64,000 nt of DNA. Origin: Balaenoptera acutorostrata (taxonomy: Eukaryota; Chordata; Mammalia; Artiodactyla; Balaenopteridae). The stretch spans positions 45,745,269 to 45,809,268 of the forward strand of contig NC_080069.1 in the NCBI RefSeq assembly GCF_949987535.1, given 5' to 3'. Below the pieces are notes generated by a model. That model was not told the origin of the DNA. It did no database searches and was given only the letters and a program-made list of their open reading frames with translations. Made by a program: the position numbers and the translations under genes. How positions within the stretch are numbered: the first letter of the stretch is position 1; each line of letters begins with the position of its first letter. Below are positions 23,080 to 36,545 of this stretch, one piece after another.

Positions 23080-26000
23080 ACTCACTGCGTGTTTTAGAGA
23101 AAATCACAATGTGAAGACATGCACATGTAATAGTTCAGGTTTTCTTGGAGATGGAATTGTTGACTAAGTTGGTTTCATCCTTAGCAACCTCAGAGGGTAG
23201 CAGTGGGATGCTATCAATATACTCCATGCTGCACCATGGCAAACAGAGTGTGGGCACAGACAGGCCACCAGATGGCACAGCACCTCTCTACTTGGTTGGT
23301 GCCTTTGGCAACTCAGTAGGTTAAAAATCCACTGGGAGTTAGGATGTTGGGATTCCAGAACTCAACCTTAAGTAAATCTGAAAAACTGCTAAATGAATTT
23401 GCCATCTCAGAGTCCATTCTATATGTTATTAAGACCGAGACAATGTATTGATTTTCTTTTGACTCCTATTCCATTATGCTAAATGAGCATTTAAGAAGTC
23501 ACAGAACCCTCCAAAAGCATTTAGTTTACACTGACTCTTATTTACCCAACAGTGGTGGTATTAAGTACTGTTACCTCAAACATTATATGTTATGACCTCA
23601 AACGGTAAAAAAAGAAATCAAACAAGATTGAAATAAATGGAGAAATATAACCTGCTTATGTATTAAAGACAAAATATAGGACAGATGTCAATTTACCCAA
23701 AAATAACAAACAGCTTTGACAAAGTTGCTATCACAAACCAGCAATATTTTTTAAAATTATTAAATATTATTCAAAAATTGCATAAGACAATAATTGTAAG
23801 ATAAATTTTCATATTTGTATTTGAAATTTGTTATAATTAACCATCATGGAAAATTCAACATCACTCAGGTTTGCCTTTTACACTTATAAAATACCTCCTA
23901 CTTGATGTTCCAAAACTTTAACTTGAAAGGCATGTCTATCTATGTGTGTCCACATGGTAGAGTTTGAAATAGAGGCCCAGCCTGGAGAACTGAGAAGTAA
24001 CAACTGATTTAGAAGAATGGAAACACAATAAATGATGTCTGAGTCATTTGAATGTCCTTTTATTTATTACCATACACTGCTGATTAGAAGGCTTTAGAGC
24101 TTTATTATAAATCAGGATTTATGACACAGGGTAAAGGCGATCTCATGAAAACTGTAATATAAGCCACTTTAGGGAAAAGAAAAAGCCTTTAGCTAATAAT
24201 GGGCCTTTGACACAATTATACACAAGTATAAGGGAAAGATCTAGTGATGCAGTTTATAGCTACCATAGTACATTCACCTCCTGAGCTTAACTTCAACATG
24301 GATAAATTATTTTACATGCAAACTAGCTTACATCTATATGGTTGGTATAGAAATGAAAATCAATAAATCTTCTCTAATGATCTCAAATTAGTAATGACTC
24401 CAAAAGTACTCCCTAACTACGGCGACATTTGAAAGTAGCATGCAATAAGCAAAACTGAAATTACACTAGAAGATGCACCAATATTCACCCATTGTCACTA
24501 AGCTCCTAAAATAGTATGCACTAACAACAAAATTCTTCCAGTGTCTTTTTCACTCACATCACTTTTCCAAAATATAAGACCTCAAAGCAGGAAGCATTTA
24601 AAAAATTTGAACTATGTTAACATTCATATGTGACTACTCTAAAATTCATCATATAAGAGGAATTTCCCACTATTACCTTCCACTATTTATATGTTTTTCT
24701 TTCTGTGGTAGAACTAAGTTGATGTATACTATACAATGTATTAGGGTCCATCTGATATGAATGTATCAAGCATATTAATTAAAAATTATTGATACAGTTA
24801 AGGCATTAAAACTATATGACAACATTAGGAAGCAGATTTTAGCCAAAATCATGGAGCAGACATTGCCAGAATTATATATGTAATTTTAAACTATAATAAA
24901 ACTCTAATATATATATAAATATATATATCCATAAATAAACTATTATAGCATATAGTATAAAGACTGTATGCTATTATTTTAAATGCTAGGCTAAAACTGA
25001 TTTAAATCATAGTTCAAGCATCAAGAACAATGCAAAACAAGTCACCCTTGTCTAAAATGTTATCAAGGTCCAATTGAATATGTTCTAATTAGACATATTT
25101 ATGGCTACGAGCCAATTCTCAAAACTTTAGTAGTTTTTCACCAATGACATCATAATTTGTTATTTTCCATCAGTTACTAGCTATGTTAATGCGGACACAC
25201 AAAAGATTTAAAGGGCCAACTATATTTGTTGACATTGTTTGCACTAGTAAATCTAACCTAATTAATAGAATTTATGAAAATATATAATACAAGCTTCATA
25301 GAATAAATATTGTGTTATAGTCTAACAAAATTGCAATTACTTCTTTTATGTTTATTAAAATAAGATGAAAAATCATTGATATAAAATTAAAATATTAATA
25401 CAATATTTAAAATAAAATAAAATACGCCATAGCAGAATTAGATATAACATTAAAATGTGAGTGCATGTTGTGTTCTTTATTAAATTATTTTTGTACTCTC
25501 CATCATTGTATTTGTAGCAGAAGATTATCCAAATTTAAACTAATTGAAAAACTATTTAAAGAATGACAAATGGCAACAATTCTGGGCAGAATCAGCCAGT
25601 TCAATGTGGAGATGCAATGAGAATTGTTTAAACTCATTTATGATTCTGCTTGTGAGATCATGATGAAGACCATGTTAAATATACCTGTTTTGAAGAGATA
25701 TTTCTTTTGTATGTGAGCCTATTTTGTCTCAAATTTGAAGTTTCAATTACTTTATTCAGTACATTTTTATCTATGCAGTATTATTTGGCTAGTAAAATAT
25801 ATACACACACATATATATGCACCTATAAAGCATGATCTGTTGTATATGAAAAAATGTATAAGAATGTGTGAGATTTTACCAGTTACTTTATAGTTTTCAG
25901 TCTCAGATTTTGTTGCATGACTCAGAACTACTAGTTTTATCCTTAAACATATTTATAGTGGTTAATATTTATATTTATAGTTTTAAAAATTCACATTAAA

Positions 26001-26352
26001 ATATTTAAAATAACAGTAAAATTATGAAATAATATAAAAATATTTAGAAAGTAGAATTTCAATTTAGAATTGTTAGGATCATAATCATGGGTTCCAAACT
26101 GTGCAAGAAAAGATACTAAGTTCTGTTTCATCTTTTCTTCATCTTAATGAAGCCAATAATACCTATTTCATAGAGTTACTTAAAAATTAAACATATATTT
26201 GGCCATTTATCAGGATCATCATAATTGATCAAAAAAAATAGTTCTCTTAGGTATTATTTTTAATTGAAAAATGAATGACAAAACATAAATTAAAAAATGT
26301 TTAAGATGGTACAGAGTAAATTCCAAAAGTAATAAAACTTACATTTAAAAAT
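23080..26352. other. Unique AT-rich DNA
   Basis: About 3.3 kb without recognised gene or repeat family. Small TA-rich patches lie at about 24905-24935 and 25797-25822. This is one of the largest non-repeat blocks in the window. Confidence 0.5.
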
Positions 26353-26362
26353 TTGGATGGAA

Positions 26363-26500
26363 GAGAATACCTATATGTATATGTATAATGGAATCACTTT
26401 GCTGTACACCTGAAACTAACACAACATTGTAAATCAACTATACTCCACTATAAAATAAAAAATAAAATGAGCGGGCTTTTAGCTAGCCTAAAAAAAAAAA
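26363..26500 (+). mobile_element. Short L1 3'-end insert with extra sequence between two A tails
   Basis: The L1 3' terminus (gctgtacacctgaaactaac, then aaatcaactatactcc) ends in an A-rich tail at about 26450-26467. About 21 bp of unrelated sequence (gagcgggcttttagctagcc) follows, then a second A run at 26490-26500. The target duplication ttggatggaa flanks the whole unit at 26353-26362 and 26501-26510. Confidence 0.88.
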
Positions 26501-26510
26501 TTGGATGGAA

Positions 26511-27045
26511 AAACATGAAAATACAATCTTGTTTATCTCTAAAGATAAATGTAATTATTTCTTCTGTAAACTTGTCTACAAAGTTCAAACTTCCTCTAAT
26601 GAGTATGTGGCTCTGTTAAAACTGAAATGTATTTATTTTATTTAAACACACTGTAGCCTGCAGAAAAAGATAGCAAATGAATGAGAAACAAAAGAAAATG
26701 GAAGTGTGGGGAAAAAGATCTAGGGATAATCTTTGGGGCAATTCTTAGACTAGCCTTAATTTACCTGTGTACTCTGTGAACTGGGTGCATTGTCATTTGT
26801 AGAAATTACTGTAAACATGATATCATAAAAGTTTAAAAATAAGATTCTAGCAAAATTTTCTGCTTAGCTCATTAAAAATAATGTACTGAGTGCTATGTTC
26901 CCCCCAATTAAAAGGCTTTTATAAAGACAGCCTTTTTAGGTATACAGAGGTGAGAGAACATAAGAAAACAATGTAAGGTCTTTGAATATCTTGAATTTTC
27001 TTCTGAGAAGTTGTCGCTGTAATTTTAGACCCACATCCCATCCAC
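26511..27045. other. Unique DNA
   Basis: Nothing recognisable beyond ordinary AT-rich sequence. Confidence 0.45.
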
Positions 27046-27365
27046 CCCAAATCACACATAACTTACCTGCTTACATCTTTACTATCTTTCAGTTCTTAGT
27101 ATAAAGATACTTCCTTGGCATGTCCTCCTCCTCCTCCAAGATTAAATTAGGACCTCCGTGAATATTTTTTGTTTGTCTGTTCATTTGTTTGCCTGTGTGC
27201 TTCATTATGTGCATTTTGCACCCTCCATTTTCTACTACTTGTCAAAACACTAATTATTGTCAATGCTCACATTGGGCTGTAGCCATGAGGGCATCATCTT
27301 ACCTCTCTCGCATCTGATCTTCTGTATGTAACATAATTCCTGGAACATAATAGATGAGCCATGAT
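27046..27365 (+). repeat. LINE2 (L2) 3'-end fragment
   Basis: Diverged but ordered L2 landmarks are visible: tccttggcatgtcctcctcc, ttcatttgtttgcctgtgtg, gggctgtagccatgagggca and ttcctggaacataatagatg. L2 is an ancient LINE, long inactive. Confidence 0.6.
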
Positions 27366-27399
27366 ATTTATTTCATCATTACATAAATAAAATCAATGC

Positions 27400-30320
27400 A
27401 TTTCTCTATGATGAATAGTGTTGAGCATAATTTTCAGTGCTTATTTTTCATTTGCATATCTTCTTTGGTGAAGTGTCTGTTCAGACAGTTTGACCATTTC
27501 TCTTGAGCTGTTTGCTTTCTTTTAATTGAGTTTTGAGAATTCTTTATTATTCTGGATACCCATGTGTTATCAGATATGTGATTTGCAAATATTCTCCCAT
27601 TTGGGGGCTTGTCCTTTTTGTTCTCCTACTAGTGTCTTTACAGTGAGCATAGATTCCAAATTTTGAGAAGTCCAGTATACCATTTTTTTTGTTTTAATGC
27701 ATTGTTTCAGTGCCTTATTTAAGAAATATTTGCCTTACTCAAGATATAAACATTTCATTCTATGTTTTCTCATAGAAGTTTTATAGTTTTAGTTTTACAT
27801 TTAATTTATAATCCACTTTTAGTTATTTTTTTCCATATGGTATGAGGTCATATGGATATCCAATTGTTTCAGAACTACTTGTTGACAAGCCATTCTTTTG
27901 CTTTCTCCACTAAGTTGCCTTTGCACCTTTGTAGATAATCAACAGACAACATACATCTCTGGGTCTATTTCTGTATTCTATGTTCTGTTCCATTGATCTA
28001 TTGCCTGTCTTCTTGCCTATACCACACTGCCTCGATGACTGTAGTTTTATCGTAAGTCTTGAAGTCTGGTAGAATCAGTCCTCTGACTTTGTTTTCCTCC
28101 TTCAATCTTGTGTTGTCTACATTGGATCCTTTGTCTCTCCTTATAAACTTTAGAATCATTTTGTTGATATCCACAAAATAACTTGCTGGGATTTTGTTTG
28201 CAATTGTGTTAAATATATATATCAGGTTGGGGAAAACTGAAATCTTGACAATAATGAGTCTTTCTATGCATGGTACTTAGATTATCTCTCCACTTATTTA
28301 GAGCTTCTTGATTTCTTACATCACATCTTTATGGTTTTTTTCATATAGATCTTATACATTTTTTTGTTAGATATATACCAAAGTATTTCATATTTGGTAC
28401 TAATGTAAATGATATATATTTTTTTAATTTTAAATAATAATTTTCCATTGCTGCTATATAAAAAAAGCAATTGACTTTTGTGTATTAATCTCATATCCTT
28501 CAACCTTGCTATAATTGCATATTACTTTCAGGAGTTTTTTTTTGTTGGTGTTGATTCCTTAGAATTTTCTACGTATACAGCAGTGTCATCTGAGAACAAA
28601 GACCATTTTATTTCTTCCTTCCTAATCTGTATATCTCTTATGCATTATCTAAGACTTCTAGTACAATGTCGAACATTATGTGTGAAAGCACACATCCTTA
28701 CCTTTTTCCTGATCATATTGGGAAAACATCTAGTTTCTCATGTTAAATATGATGCGAGCTGTTATGGGCTTTATAGATGTCCTTTGTCAAGTTGAGAAAA
28801 TTCTCCTCTATTCCCTGTTTGCTGAGAGTTTTTATTACAGATAGGTGTTGGCCTTTCTCAAATGCTTTTTCTGCATTTATGGATACAATCATGTAATTTT
28901 TCTTCTTTAGGCTGTTGATGATGGATAACATTCATTAATTTTTGAATGCTGAACCAATCTTGCAAACCTGGAATAAATCCCACTTGGCTGTGGCTTATGA
29001 TTTTTTTATACATCATTGGATTTTATTTGCTATTATTTTGTTAAGGATTTTTATATCAGTGTTCATGAGAGATGTTAGTCTGTAGTTTTTCGCTCTTGTG
29101 ATGTCACTGTCTGGGTTTGGTATTAAGGTAATGCTTACTCATACAGTGAGTTAGGAAGTATTCCCTCTGCCTCTATTTTCTGGAAGAGATTGTATAAAAT
29201 TAATTTCTTCCTTAAATATTTGTTAGAATTCACCAGTGAGCACTGATACTTTCTGTTTTAAAAGTTTATTAATTATTGATTCAATTTATTTAATCATTGT
29301 AGGCCTATGTAGTTTATTCTGCCTGTGTGAGTTTTGGTAGCTGTGTCTTTAAAGAAATTGGTCCGTGTTGTCTATGTTGTTAAATTGGTGGATACAGAGT
29401 TGTTCATAATATTCCTTTACTATCCTTTCAATGTCAACAGAATCAGTAGTAATAGCTCCTCTTTAATTTCCAGTACTAGTAATTTGTGCTGTCTCTCTTT
29501 TTTCTCTTTTGTATCAGTTTCAGTTGATTTGTATTTTCTCATTATTCTTATTTGTCTTTTCATGCTTCTTTGTATTACTGTTTATGTCATATTTTATTTG
29601 TTTCAAATACCAGTCATTGTGAAGTTTCTCTTATTAAGTGCTGGATATTTCCAAGTTGCTATTAATATTCTTGAGGTTTATTCTGTGATGAGGTTAAGTT
29701 ACTTGAAAACAATTTGATCTTTTGGGATGTTGATTTTTAAACTGTGTTAAGTGGGATTATCATAGTGTTTAGACTGGATGTTAATTTCCCCCCACTATGG
29801 ACTACTCTTCCAGGTGAGGGTTTCCTCCCTAGTTTGTGGGATTAGGCATTAATTCCTTTCCTGTGTGAGTTCTGATGATTTTTCTTTCTAATCCCTTTTA
29901 GGTGCTATTTCCCAAGCCTCTTATAGCTTCCTTGAACTATTCATGTATTGATCAGTACTCAGCTGAATAAACCAGGAGAATCTTCTACATATGTCCAGAG
30001 TTTCCTCCAGTATTCTGGAGTGCCTATAAACTCTGAGTGCCTGAGGTTCTCAGCCTCTGATCTGTCTGCAATTCACAGGGTCTGCCTGGTTTTGCCTTGG
30101 TTTCATTCCCTTGTGCCTTGGTCTGGAAACTCTCTCTAGGCAGTTTTCTGGAGGCAATCAGACTTATCACCTCATCTTTTTTCCCAAATTTTAGGGATTA
30201 GCCTGATATCCACTGTCTTGAGCATCTTTGTTTTATAAATTTATCTTTTTTTTTTTTTTTTTTGGCCATTCCAGATAAGGTGAATCTGTTCTCTATTTCT
30301 CCTTCTTGGCAGAGAACAGA
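27400..30320 (-). mobile_element. Old L1M reaching its 5' end, with internal loss
   Basis: The antisense ORF2 order runs from about 27400 to 29540 (tgatttgcaaatattctccc; ggtgttggcctttctcaaat; ggaataaatcccacttggct). From about 29600 to 30320 the sequence resembles the 5' terminal region of L1M elements (tcagtactcagctgaataaa; agcctgatatccactgtctt; ctctatttctccttcttggc). The ORF1/endonuclease part is absent, implying an internal deletion. No frame survives. Confidence 0.75.
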
Positions 30321-33300
30321 TATCAGTAATAGGATCAGTATTACCTTGAATGTGAGTGACAGAAATTTCATTCAACCACATTAGCTTTTGAGGATAATGA
30401 ATTAATTCATGAAATCCAAAAAGTCATTGAACACAGCTTCAGGTAAGGACACAAGTTCTCCTGTACATCAAGAACACTTGAACTTTGAACAGTATCTCTC
30501 TGCTGTTTCCAATTTCTGCTTCTCATTCTCTTTCACTGTGGGCCACGTCGTCTCCTCACGGTAGACAATTTGGCCACAAAGATTTATGTGATTTATGTCT
30601 ACAGCTATTGAATATTAAAATTAAAGGGGAAGTGTTTTGATGCTTTCTGTGGAGAGACACATTGGTGCCACTTGTTTCACTTTTCCCCACTAGCTTCTTT
30701 AATTGTAGTAGGAAGACTGAGCATCACTATGTGTGTCTGGGGTGGTGGGAGTGGGTGTGTAGAGACTGCCATCAGGAAAAAGATTGTGGTTCAGACCGTC
30801 CTACAACTGTGCCTTAAAACTTAATAATGTCACACCAGTAGTCATATAATGAAAATACAGCAATATTCCTCTAACTGGTGTATGGTGAAATTTTAATTTT
30901 TATCAGGAAAATAAGATACCCAGTGGAGTATGTGTTGAGTATTCAAGTTTTGTATCTGTTGGTCAAAATTAAACATTGCTTTTACAGAGCAGACATCTTC
31001 TCTTTGAAGTACAATAAAATCTTAGAGACTCAAGTTTTAACTTTCTTGGACACAGCATTTTCACACTCAGAGAAGTTTACCATTGGTATTATAATCTTTC
31101 TGATGTTTTCTTCTTCAACTTGTCTTTTCTTTGTCACTTTTAATTTCCATCATCCATACCTGTAAACCTTGTTTTTCTTTTGTTATTTTCTGAGACACAG
31201 AAGTGCAAATAACACATATATGGATTATGACAAAATGGCAACTATCTAGCAGTACTCTGGAAATACTCTAACATTATTTAGATTAATGTAGATATAGGGA
31301 CTAAAGTTTTGTTTAAAAAAACAACTTGAAAATCACTGTTAGTGTCAGAGACACTGAGATAATTTTTATCAGTGTCATGTTTGGAAGTCAGTGATGTGTT
31401 TCTTTTTCTTCATCTGATAGAGATATAGAGCTATCAAATGTGTCAGTCACTAAATCAGAGAGGAGAGTTTTTGATGGAGGAAAGGTGATGATTATTACTT
31501 TTTCAAAGTGAGCGATTTACTGTATTCTTGGCTGAATTTCATTCAAATATATGAAAGAAATTCAGCCCCCACACCCTGCTAAAAACATCTCTCTGGAAAA
31601 ATCAGGTTTTAGTTTTACACTTAAAAAGAAATTTTGAAAAGTAAGATATTTGTGAACTTTTGCTACTGTTATTTTCTTAGTGGTTAATTTTCTATGTGAT
31701 CAGATAATAGGTATCTCAGATATAGTAATATAAAAAAACAAAGCTTAGGCACTATGAATAATAGTATGAAGAAGTGGAAGATGATGTTATTCTTGTACAT
31801 TATAACTAGTGCATGCCAAACTTACCATTCACGGGAGAACCTGTTAGTTGATGAGTTTAGATAGTTAGGCTAGGGCCAGACAGAGAAAGCGTTTTTACAT
31901 GCCACTCAATTATTTAGATATAAGCTTTGAATCCACTGAGAACAACAGCAAGATTTATGGAGAGATGTACCATAATTTGTAGGATATTATTTTCTCTCAA
32001 TTAAGGATAAAATATTATTTAATGAAACAACTGATTTTCCAGAATAAAAATATTTTTGAATGTTGAACTCCCTCATATTAAACTATGTTAAACTCATTCT
32101 ATTTCAATTACTAAGTCATTAACTCCCTATTTCTTTATATTTCTTATTCAAATAGAAAATAAATTACAAATGAAAATGGTGTTAGGTGAAATTATGGCCA
32201 TCATAACTTTTTACAATTAAATATGAGTATTTTTTACTACTGTATATTGTTGTCAGTTACTCAAGTGCTATTTGTCTTTGCTTTATTTTGTCCTTAGAGA
32301 GGTAGAAGGGAACTCAAAAGTTTGTTATTATTTATGCAATTATTTGTTTATTGCCCTTTTAATGACATTCACTGAGTTTGATTAAACTTTAATCCAACTT
32401 CAGTTTTGCAATATATAGTATTTCATTATCAAAAGGCATGCTTTAGCATCTTCTTTGTCTCGTTTTGAAAAGTTGAAAGATATTGTGCAAGGTTTTCTGA
32501 ATTTCTACTCATTGGCTACCTTAACAAATTCAGTTTTGACTATTATATTGTGCTTCTTACTGTTTGAAAACCTCTGAATAGCAGTGGGCCAGATGTTGTT
32601 GCCTGATTAGATACCAAGATATTTTAATCACCAGCTGTAGCATTATAAACCTCCTCTTTTAATACTTCACTTTAAGTTTTCCATCTGCTTTTAGCATCTG
32701 GTCAGTTCTGTCTAGGTTGTCATTCTATTTCATTTCTTCTTTGTTGCCCCACAAACAACATGGCTTAAATGAAATTTCTCTATCAGTCCTTGGGACCAAA
32801 TCAGATATGCCATTATTCTAAATTTTAAAACGCACATTATTTAAGTAATAATTGTAGAAATACTCATGTTTTTATAGAGTTTTCAGTTTTCAACACATCT
32901 ATAGTACATAATGTAGACCAATAATATGTTACATTTAAAATGACAATATTCACTAAAGAAAATTTAATCAGACTGATTAAGCTGGGGATACATCTTACCC
33001 TTTTCAAAGGGATGTGTTAATAAAATAACCATGCCAAAATGTTCTTTCACATTTGTCTTATTACTGAGGCATGGGTTTAGAGAATGGAGTTAAATGATAT
33101 TTCATAATTTGGGTATAAAATCTTTAAAAAGATTTAAAAATCTTTGCCAATATTTGGGACCAGAAGTGTAGAGACTGAGTCAAAGATGGCATTATCGGGC
33201 CCTTGTTCACAGCCACCCCATCAGCAATTGCTCTTTCCCCTCATCTTCTCCAGATTTAAGCTTGGCTCACATATGGCCTGCTCTGTGAAAATGGATGCAT

Positions 33301-33613
33301 CCGTACCAACCCACAAATCTCTTACTTTACTAAAATATTATTGCATCTAATTTACTAAAGCACTGATTTTAATGATTTAATTTGAAGTTTTACTTAATCA
33401 ATTAGGTTAGAAGTCAATTTAGAGATGATAGCTTTATCTATTTATATATATATATACTTTACAAAATTAAATACAATTTTGATGATTTAGAGAACATACG
33501 GTAAGTATTAAGGACTGAGTAGGAGATCATCCACATTATAGGGTAAGAAACCCAGACATTGTGAAGACAACAGACTTTAACAACCAAACATCATTGAGTA
33601 AATAAGCCAGAAA

Positions 33614-33614
<1 letters not shown>
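30321..33614. other. Mostly unique DNA
   Basis: No gene or firmly assigned repeat. Positions about 30340-30620 contain sequence of repeat-like character (cttctcattctctttcactg) that I could not place. The frame at 30878-31165 is hydrophobic and AT-driven, with no recognised domain. Confidence 0.45.

Positions 33615-33660
<46 letters not shown>
33615..33660. repeat. (ATT)n microsatellite
   Basis: Fifteen perfect ATT units, followed by a duplicated ggcagtggagcaga motif at 33661 and 33680. It is likely length-polymorphic. Confidence 0.95.
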
Positions 33661-33734
33661 GGCAGTGGAGCAGATTATTTGGCAGTGGAGCAGACAGTAC
33701 ATTTACAGCTAAACTCAGTTTACAAACAGAATAA

Positions 33735-33885
33735 ATTCTAAATTCATTCATTCAGAAATACTTATTTTGTGCCCACTACATACATGCCAGTCACACTTTG
33801 ATGTCCTCATATATCCCAGAAACAAAAAACAAAACAAGCAAATATAGCTTCTTATATGTAGTTTATAATCAAATGGAGGCTGGAC
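33735..33885 (-). repeat. L2-like fragment
   Basis: The plus strand reads ttcattcattcagaaatac, then tgcccactacatacatgcca, then aaacaaaaaacaaaacaagc. This resembles the complement of an old L2/MIR-type repeat. The match is weak. Confidence 0.4.
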
Positions 33886-33889
33886 AAGA

Positions 33890-34568
33890 ATTTTTCCAAA
33901 TATAGCATACCACCTAAAGCTCATGCTATAAGACCTAGGAACTTTATAGGATAGCTCCTTACAAAAGTATTAAAATAAACACACTTTGTAGCACTTTAAA
34001 AGACCATACATTTCTTAAGTGTGTATGGAAAACTCTGCTGTTTGAGGCTATAGTATTTGCATGGATTTTGATAGGAGCAAAAAGAAGAATAACAAGGACA
34101 AAAAGTAGATTTGATAAAGAAAAAAAGTAAATGAAATTTGGGTTTTGACAAATTTTAGTTGAGTTACAACCAGTACATCAGTAAAGTGATCAAAAAGGAC
34201 ATACAAACAAATGCCTCAGAATCGTGTCGATGGGTAATGGTAAATGAGGTGAAAAAAAGAATTTCATCAGAACGAAAAAATTTCTGCTGAAAAAAAAAAA
34301 AAAAATTTCTGCTGGTCAGTAATTTTGAAATCTCTCTAGTAAGAACAGGTTTAAGATTAATGCCAGAACAACCCTTTATCTAAATAGTATATTATCTATT
34401 TCTGATGGATGTATATCCTTAACTTCATTGAAATTTCAAGAAATCATACATAGTTCATTCCAGCATGCATTATTAGTGTTTACAATCTAATGCTCTTGAC
34501 AAATTTATAATAACCCCAGTTAAGGAAGAACTATTTGTAATTAATATAAAGGGAAGATATTTTCAGCA
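33890..34568. other. Unique DNA with a small duplication
   Basis: At 34279-34314 the motif aaatttctgctg occurs twice, separated by an A run. Nothing else was recognised. Confidence 0.45.
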
Positions 34569-34590
34569 AAGTTATATTTTCAGCAAGTTA
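34569..34590. repeat. Left 22-bp direct repeat flanking inverted-repeat arm 1
   Basis: It pairs with 34724-34745 at 20 of 22 positions; the shared core is aagttatattttca. It could be a target-site duplication for the segment 34591-34723. Confidence 0.75.
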
Positions 34591-34713
34591 TATTCAAGGA
34601 GTACATATATAAAGGAAATTATGGCAGTGGTGCATGATTTCATTATTATAAGAGAAGCCCCTTCCCCTTTTTTGATATGGGGATCCAAGAGGGATCAAGT
34701 AAGATATTTTAAA
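34591..34713 (+). repeat. Arm 1 of a ~123-bp inverted repeat
   Basis: This arm is the reverse complement of 36546-36668, with about five mismatches over ~118 bp plus one length difference near the end. It contains aggaaattatggcagtggtg and agaagccccttccccttttt. It matches no repeat family I know. Direct repeats on both sides suggest this arm is the inserted copy. Confidence 0.9.
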
Positions 34714-34723
34714 ATATAACTGC

Positions 34724-34745
34724 AAGTTATATTTTCAACAAATTA
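34724..34745. repeat. Right 22-bp direct repeat flanking inverted-repeat arm 1
   Basis: Partner of 34569-34590. The two differences are both G in the left copy and A in the right. Confidence 0.75.
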
Positions 34746-35867
34746 CTCTTATGTAGATTGGGTAGACTGTGTTTGGCTGTGATATTCTTTGATGACAAAA
34801 TCATTGCCAAGTCTTAAATAGTTAAAAGATCGTAAATGCGTCAATCAAAACAATTTTTATTTTTTAACTTTGATTTTTAAAAGCCAAGTCAAAATAAATT
34901 ACTGAATCCTAAAATGGTGTACATAAAAACAAAAAACAAAATTAAAATTTGCTTGTCCCTCATCAAACCACAATGACATATTTGAGCATACTCTTTTACT
35001 AGTAGTGATGGATTTTACTTATTCTCAAAATCTTTTAATTTTTTTTAAATCAAAGACACGTATATTCATTTATTCATCTTTAATTTAGTGGTTTTAGTTA
35101 TGGTGAAGACAAAAACCCAAAAGCCAAATAATAATGGACTTTAATTGTGAAATGATGGATTTAAGATCATGATTTGTGAATTAGAGTTCATTGATTAATC
35201 GAGGTATTGATCTTACAAATTTACCCTTTAAGCATTATCATATTATAATATGTAAAATAAGGATAACTATCATAATGTTCAATATGAGGTAAAATGCAAA
35301 AATAAGCAAACAAAGAACAAATGAAAAAAACGTTCAAGTAATTATAACTGAATTTTGATGTTGTTAATCAGGAACTCTTACCAGGTTTTATTTCCCTTTT
35401 AGGAAATAATACTATGTTCTAAACATTCTTCCTATTAAAATAGGCCACTTGACACCAGTCACTGCTTAGAAAGCTCTTGCTACTTTCTACTTTCTTCAAG
35501 AATGTGACCTTTTTATTTTGTGAAAATCCAGAATAATAAAAACCTAAAACAAAGCTATATTCTATTATTCAGTAATTAATATAACATAAATTATATATGG
35601 GATCATTTTTTTCATAATTTTGCCCAAAATGTGCTCTTGTATCAATCTCTGGAATGAAAATGAATAAATTTTCAAATACTTAGATTACCTATTAATAGCC
35701 ATTACATTTTGTCAAGATATTGTGGAATCAGTTTTGTGGATCATTTGAATAAGCTGAATAGAAAGAAATAAGAAACAGTGCAATTTCTGATAATGAGTTC
35801 TTTAATCTGAAATACCTATTATTATTCCTAAGTCTAAAATTACTATGTATTTTTATTATGTTTCCAG
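34746..35867. other. Unique AT-rich DNA between the inverted-repeat arms
   Basis: No gene or repeat family recognised. The last 20 bases (tttttattatgtttccag) form a plausible polypyrimidine tract and splice acceptor for the candidate exon that follows. Confidence 0.4.
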
Positions 35868-35999
35868 GAACTAAAGGTGATTTGCAAACACAATTTCAAA
35901 AAAAGGTAATTTCAACATCAGAAGGTTGTGAAGAAAACAGAAGAAGGAGACATTTGACTGCGTGTAAATCTTCTAAGGAAAGACGCCATCAGCTTGCAG
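35868..35999 (+). other. Candidate 132-bp coding exon of unknown gene
   Basis: The segment follows a good acceptor (ttattatgtttccag, AG at 35866-35867) and ends CAG before gtacac (GT at 36000-36001). It is 132 bp, a multiple of three. One frame, starting after two bases, is open throughout, giving 43 codons and one leftover base: a symmetric phase 1-1 exon. The peptide starts TKGDLQTQFQKK and later contains CEENRRRRHLTACKSSKERR, a basic stretch with two Cys. Purine-rich sequence in the middle resembles splicing enhancer content. I do not recognise the protein, no neighbouring exon was identified, and the other two frames are closed. A chance open segment in unique DNA is the main alternative. 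Confidence 0.35.
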
Positions 36000-36001
36000 G
36001 T

Positions 36002-36470
36002 ACACACACATCTAGGAAATCATGCTGATGGTAACGTTTTAATTCATAGCATTATTTTAAGTGTAATTGTTTTGATTATTGTTGCATTGAGTTCCTGAAC
36101 TTCTTAAAGTTAAACCAGAACTTATTTCGGTGGATGTTTCCTAACATCCACTGAAGTATATATATTTGGAGAAATTACTCTTGACTATCACTCCATACCC
36201 TGCATGTTCCTTGCCAACACTAAAGAAGGCAGGGAGCTATTTTTGTATAGAGAGTTCATTCACCCTCTGTGTTACTGGGGATTCAAAATAGATTTCTTGT
36301 AGTTTACCAATTAATCTGCAGGGGATCTGGCCCAAGCTGGAAAGGAGTGGGAACTGCTGAGATTTGCTGAAGATATGTGTGGATGAGACAGAGCTCATGC
36401 GATAAGCAGTATCACAGTTGGTTTAACTCCATTTGTAAAAATGCTAACATTTGATTATATGGTATAGGCG
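36002..36470. other. Unique DNA
   Basis: Nothing recognised apart from a perfect 9-bp stem with a TCCT loop at 36130-36151, which may be chance. Confidence 0.4.
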
Positions 36471-36474
36471 CACA

Positions 36475-36545
36475 AAAGAAAAAATTTAAAGAAAAAAATT
36501 AAAAGAAAAAGTTTAAAGAAAAAAATTTAAAAATAAAGAAAAAAT
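36475..36545. repeat. A-rich tract of aaatttaaag-like units
   Basis: Degenerate tandem of AAAAATTTAAAG motifs directly beside inverted-repeat arm 2. Confidence 0.85.

Noticed and set aside
36130..36151. Perfect 9-bp stem with 4-base loop
   Set aside because: Such short hairpins are expected by chance and there is no terminator or RNA-gene context.
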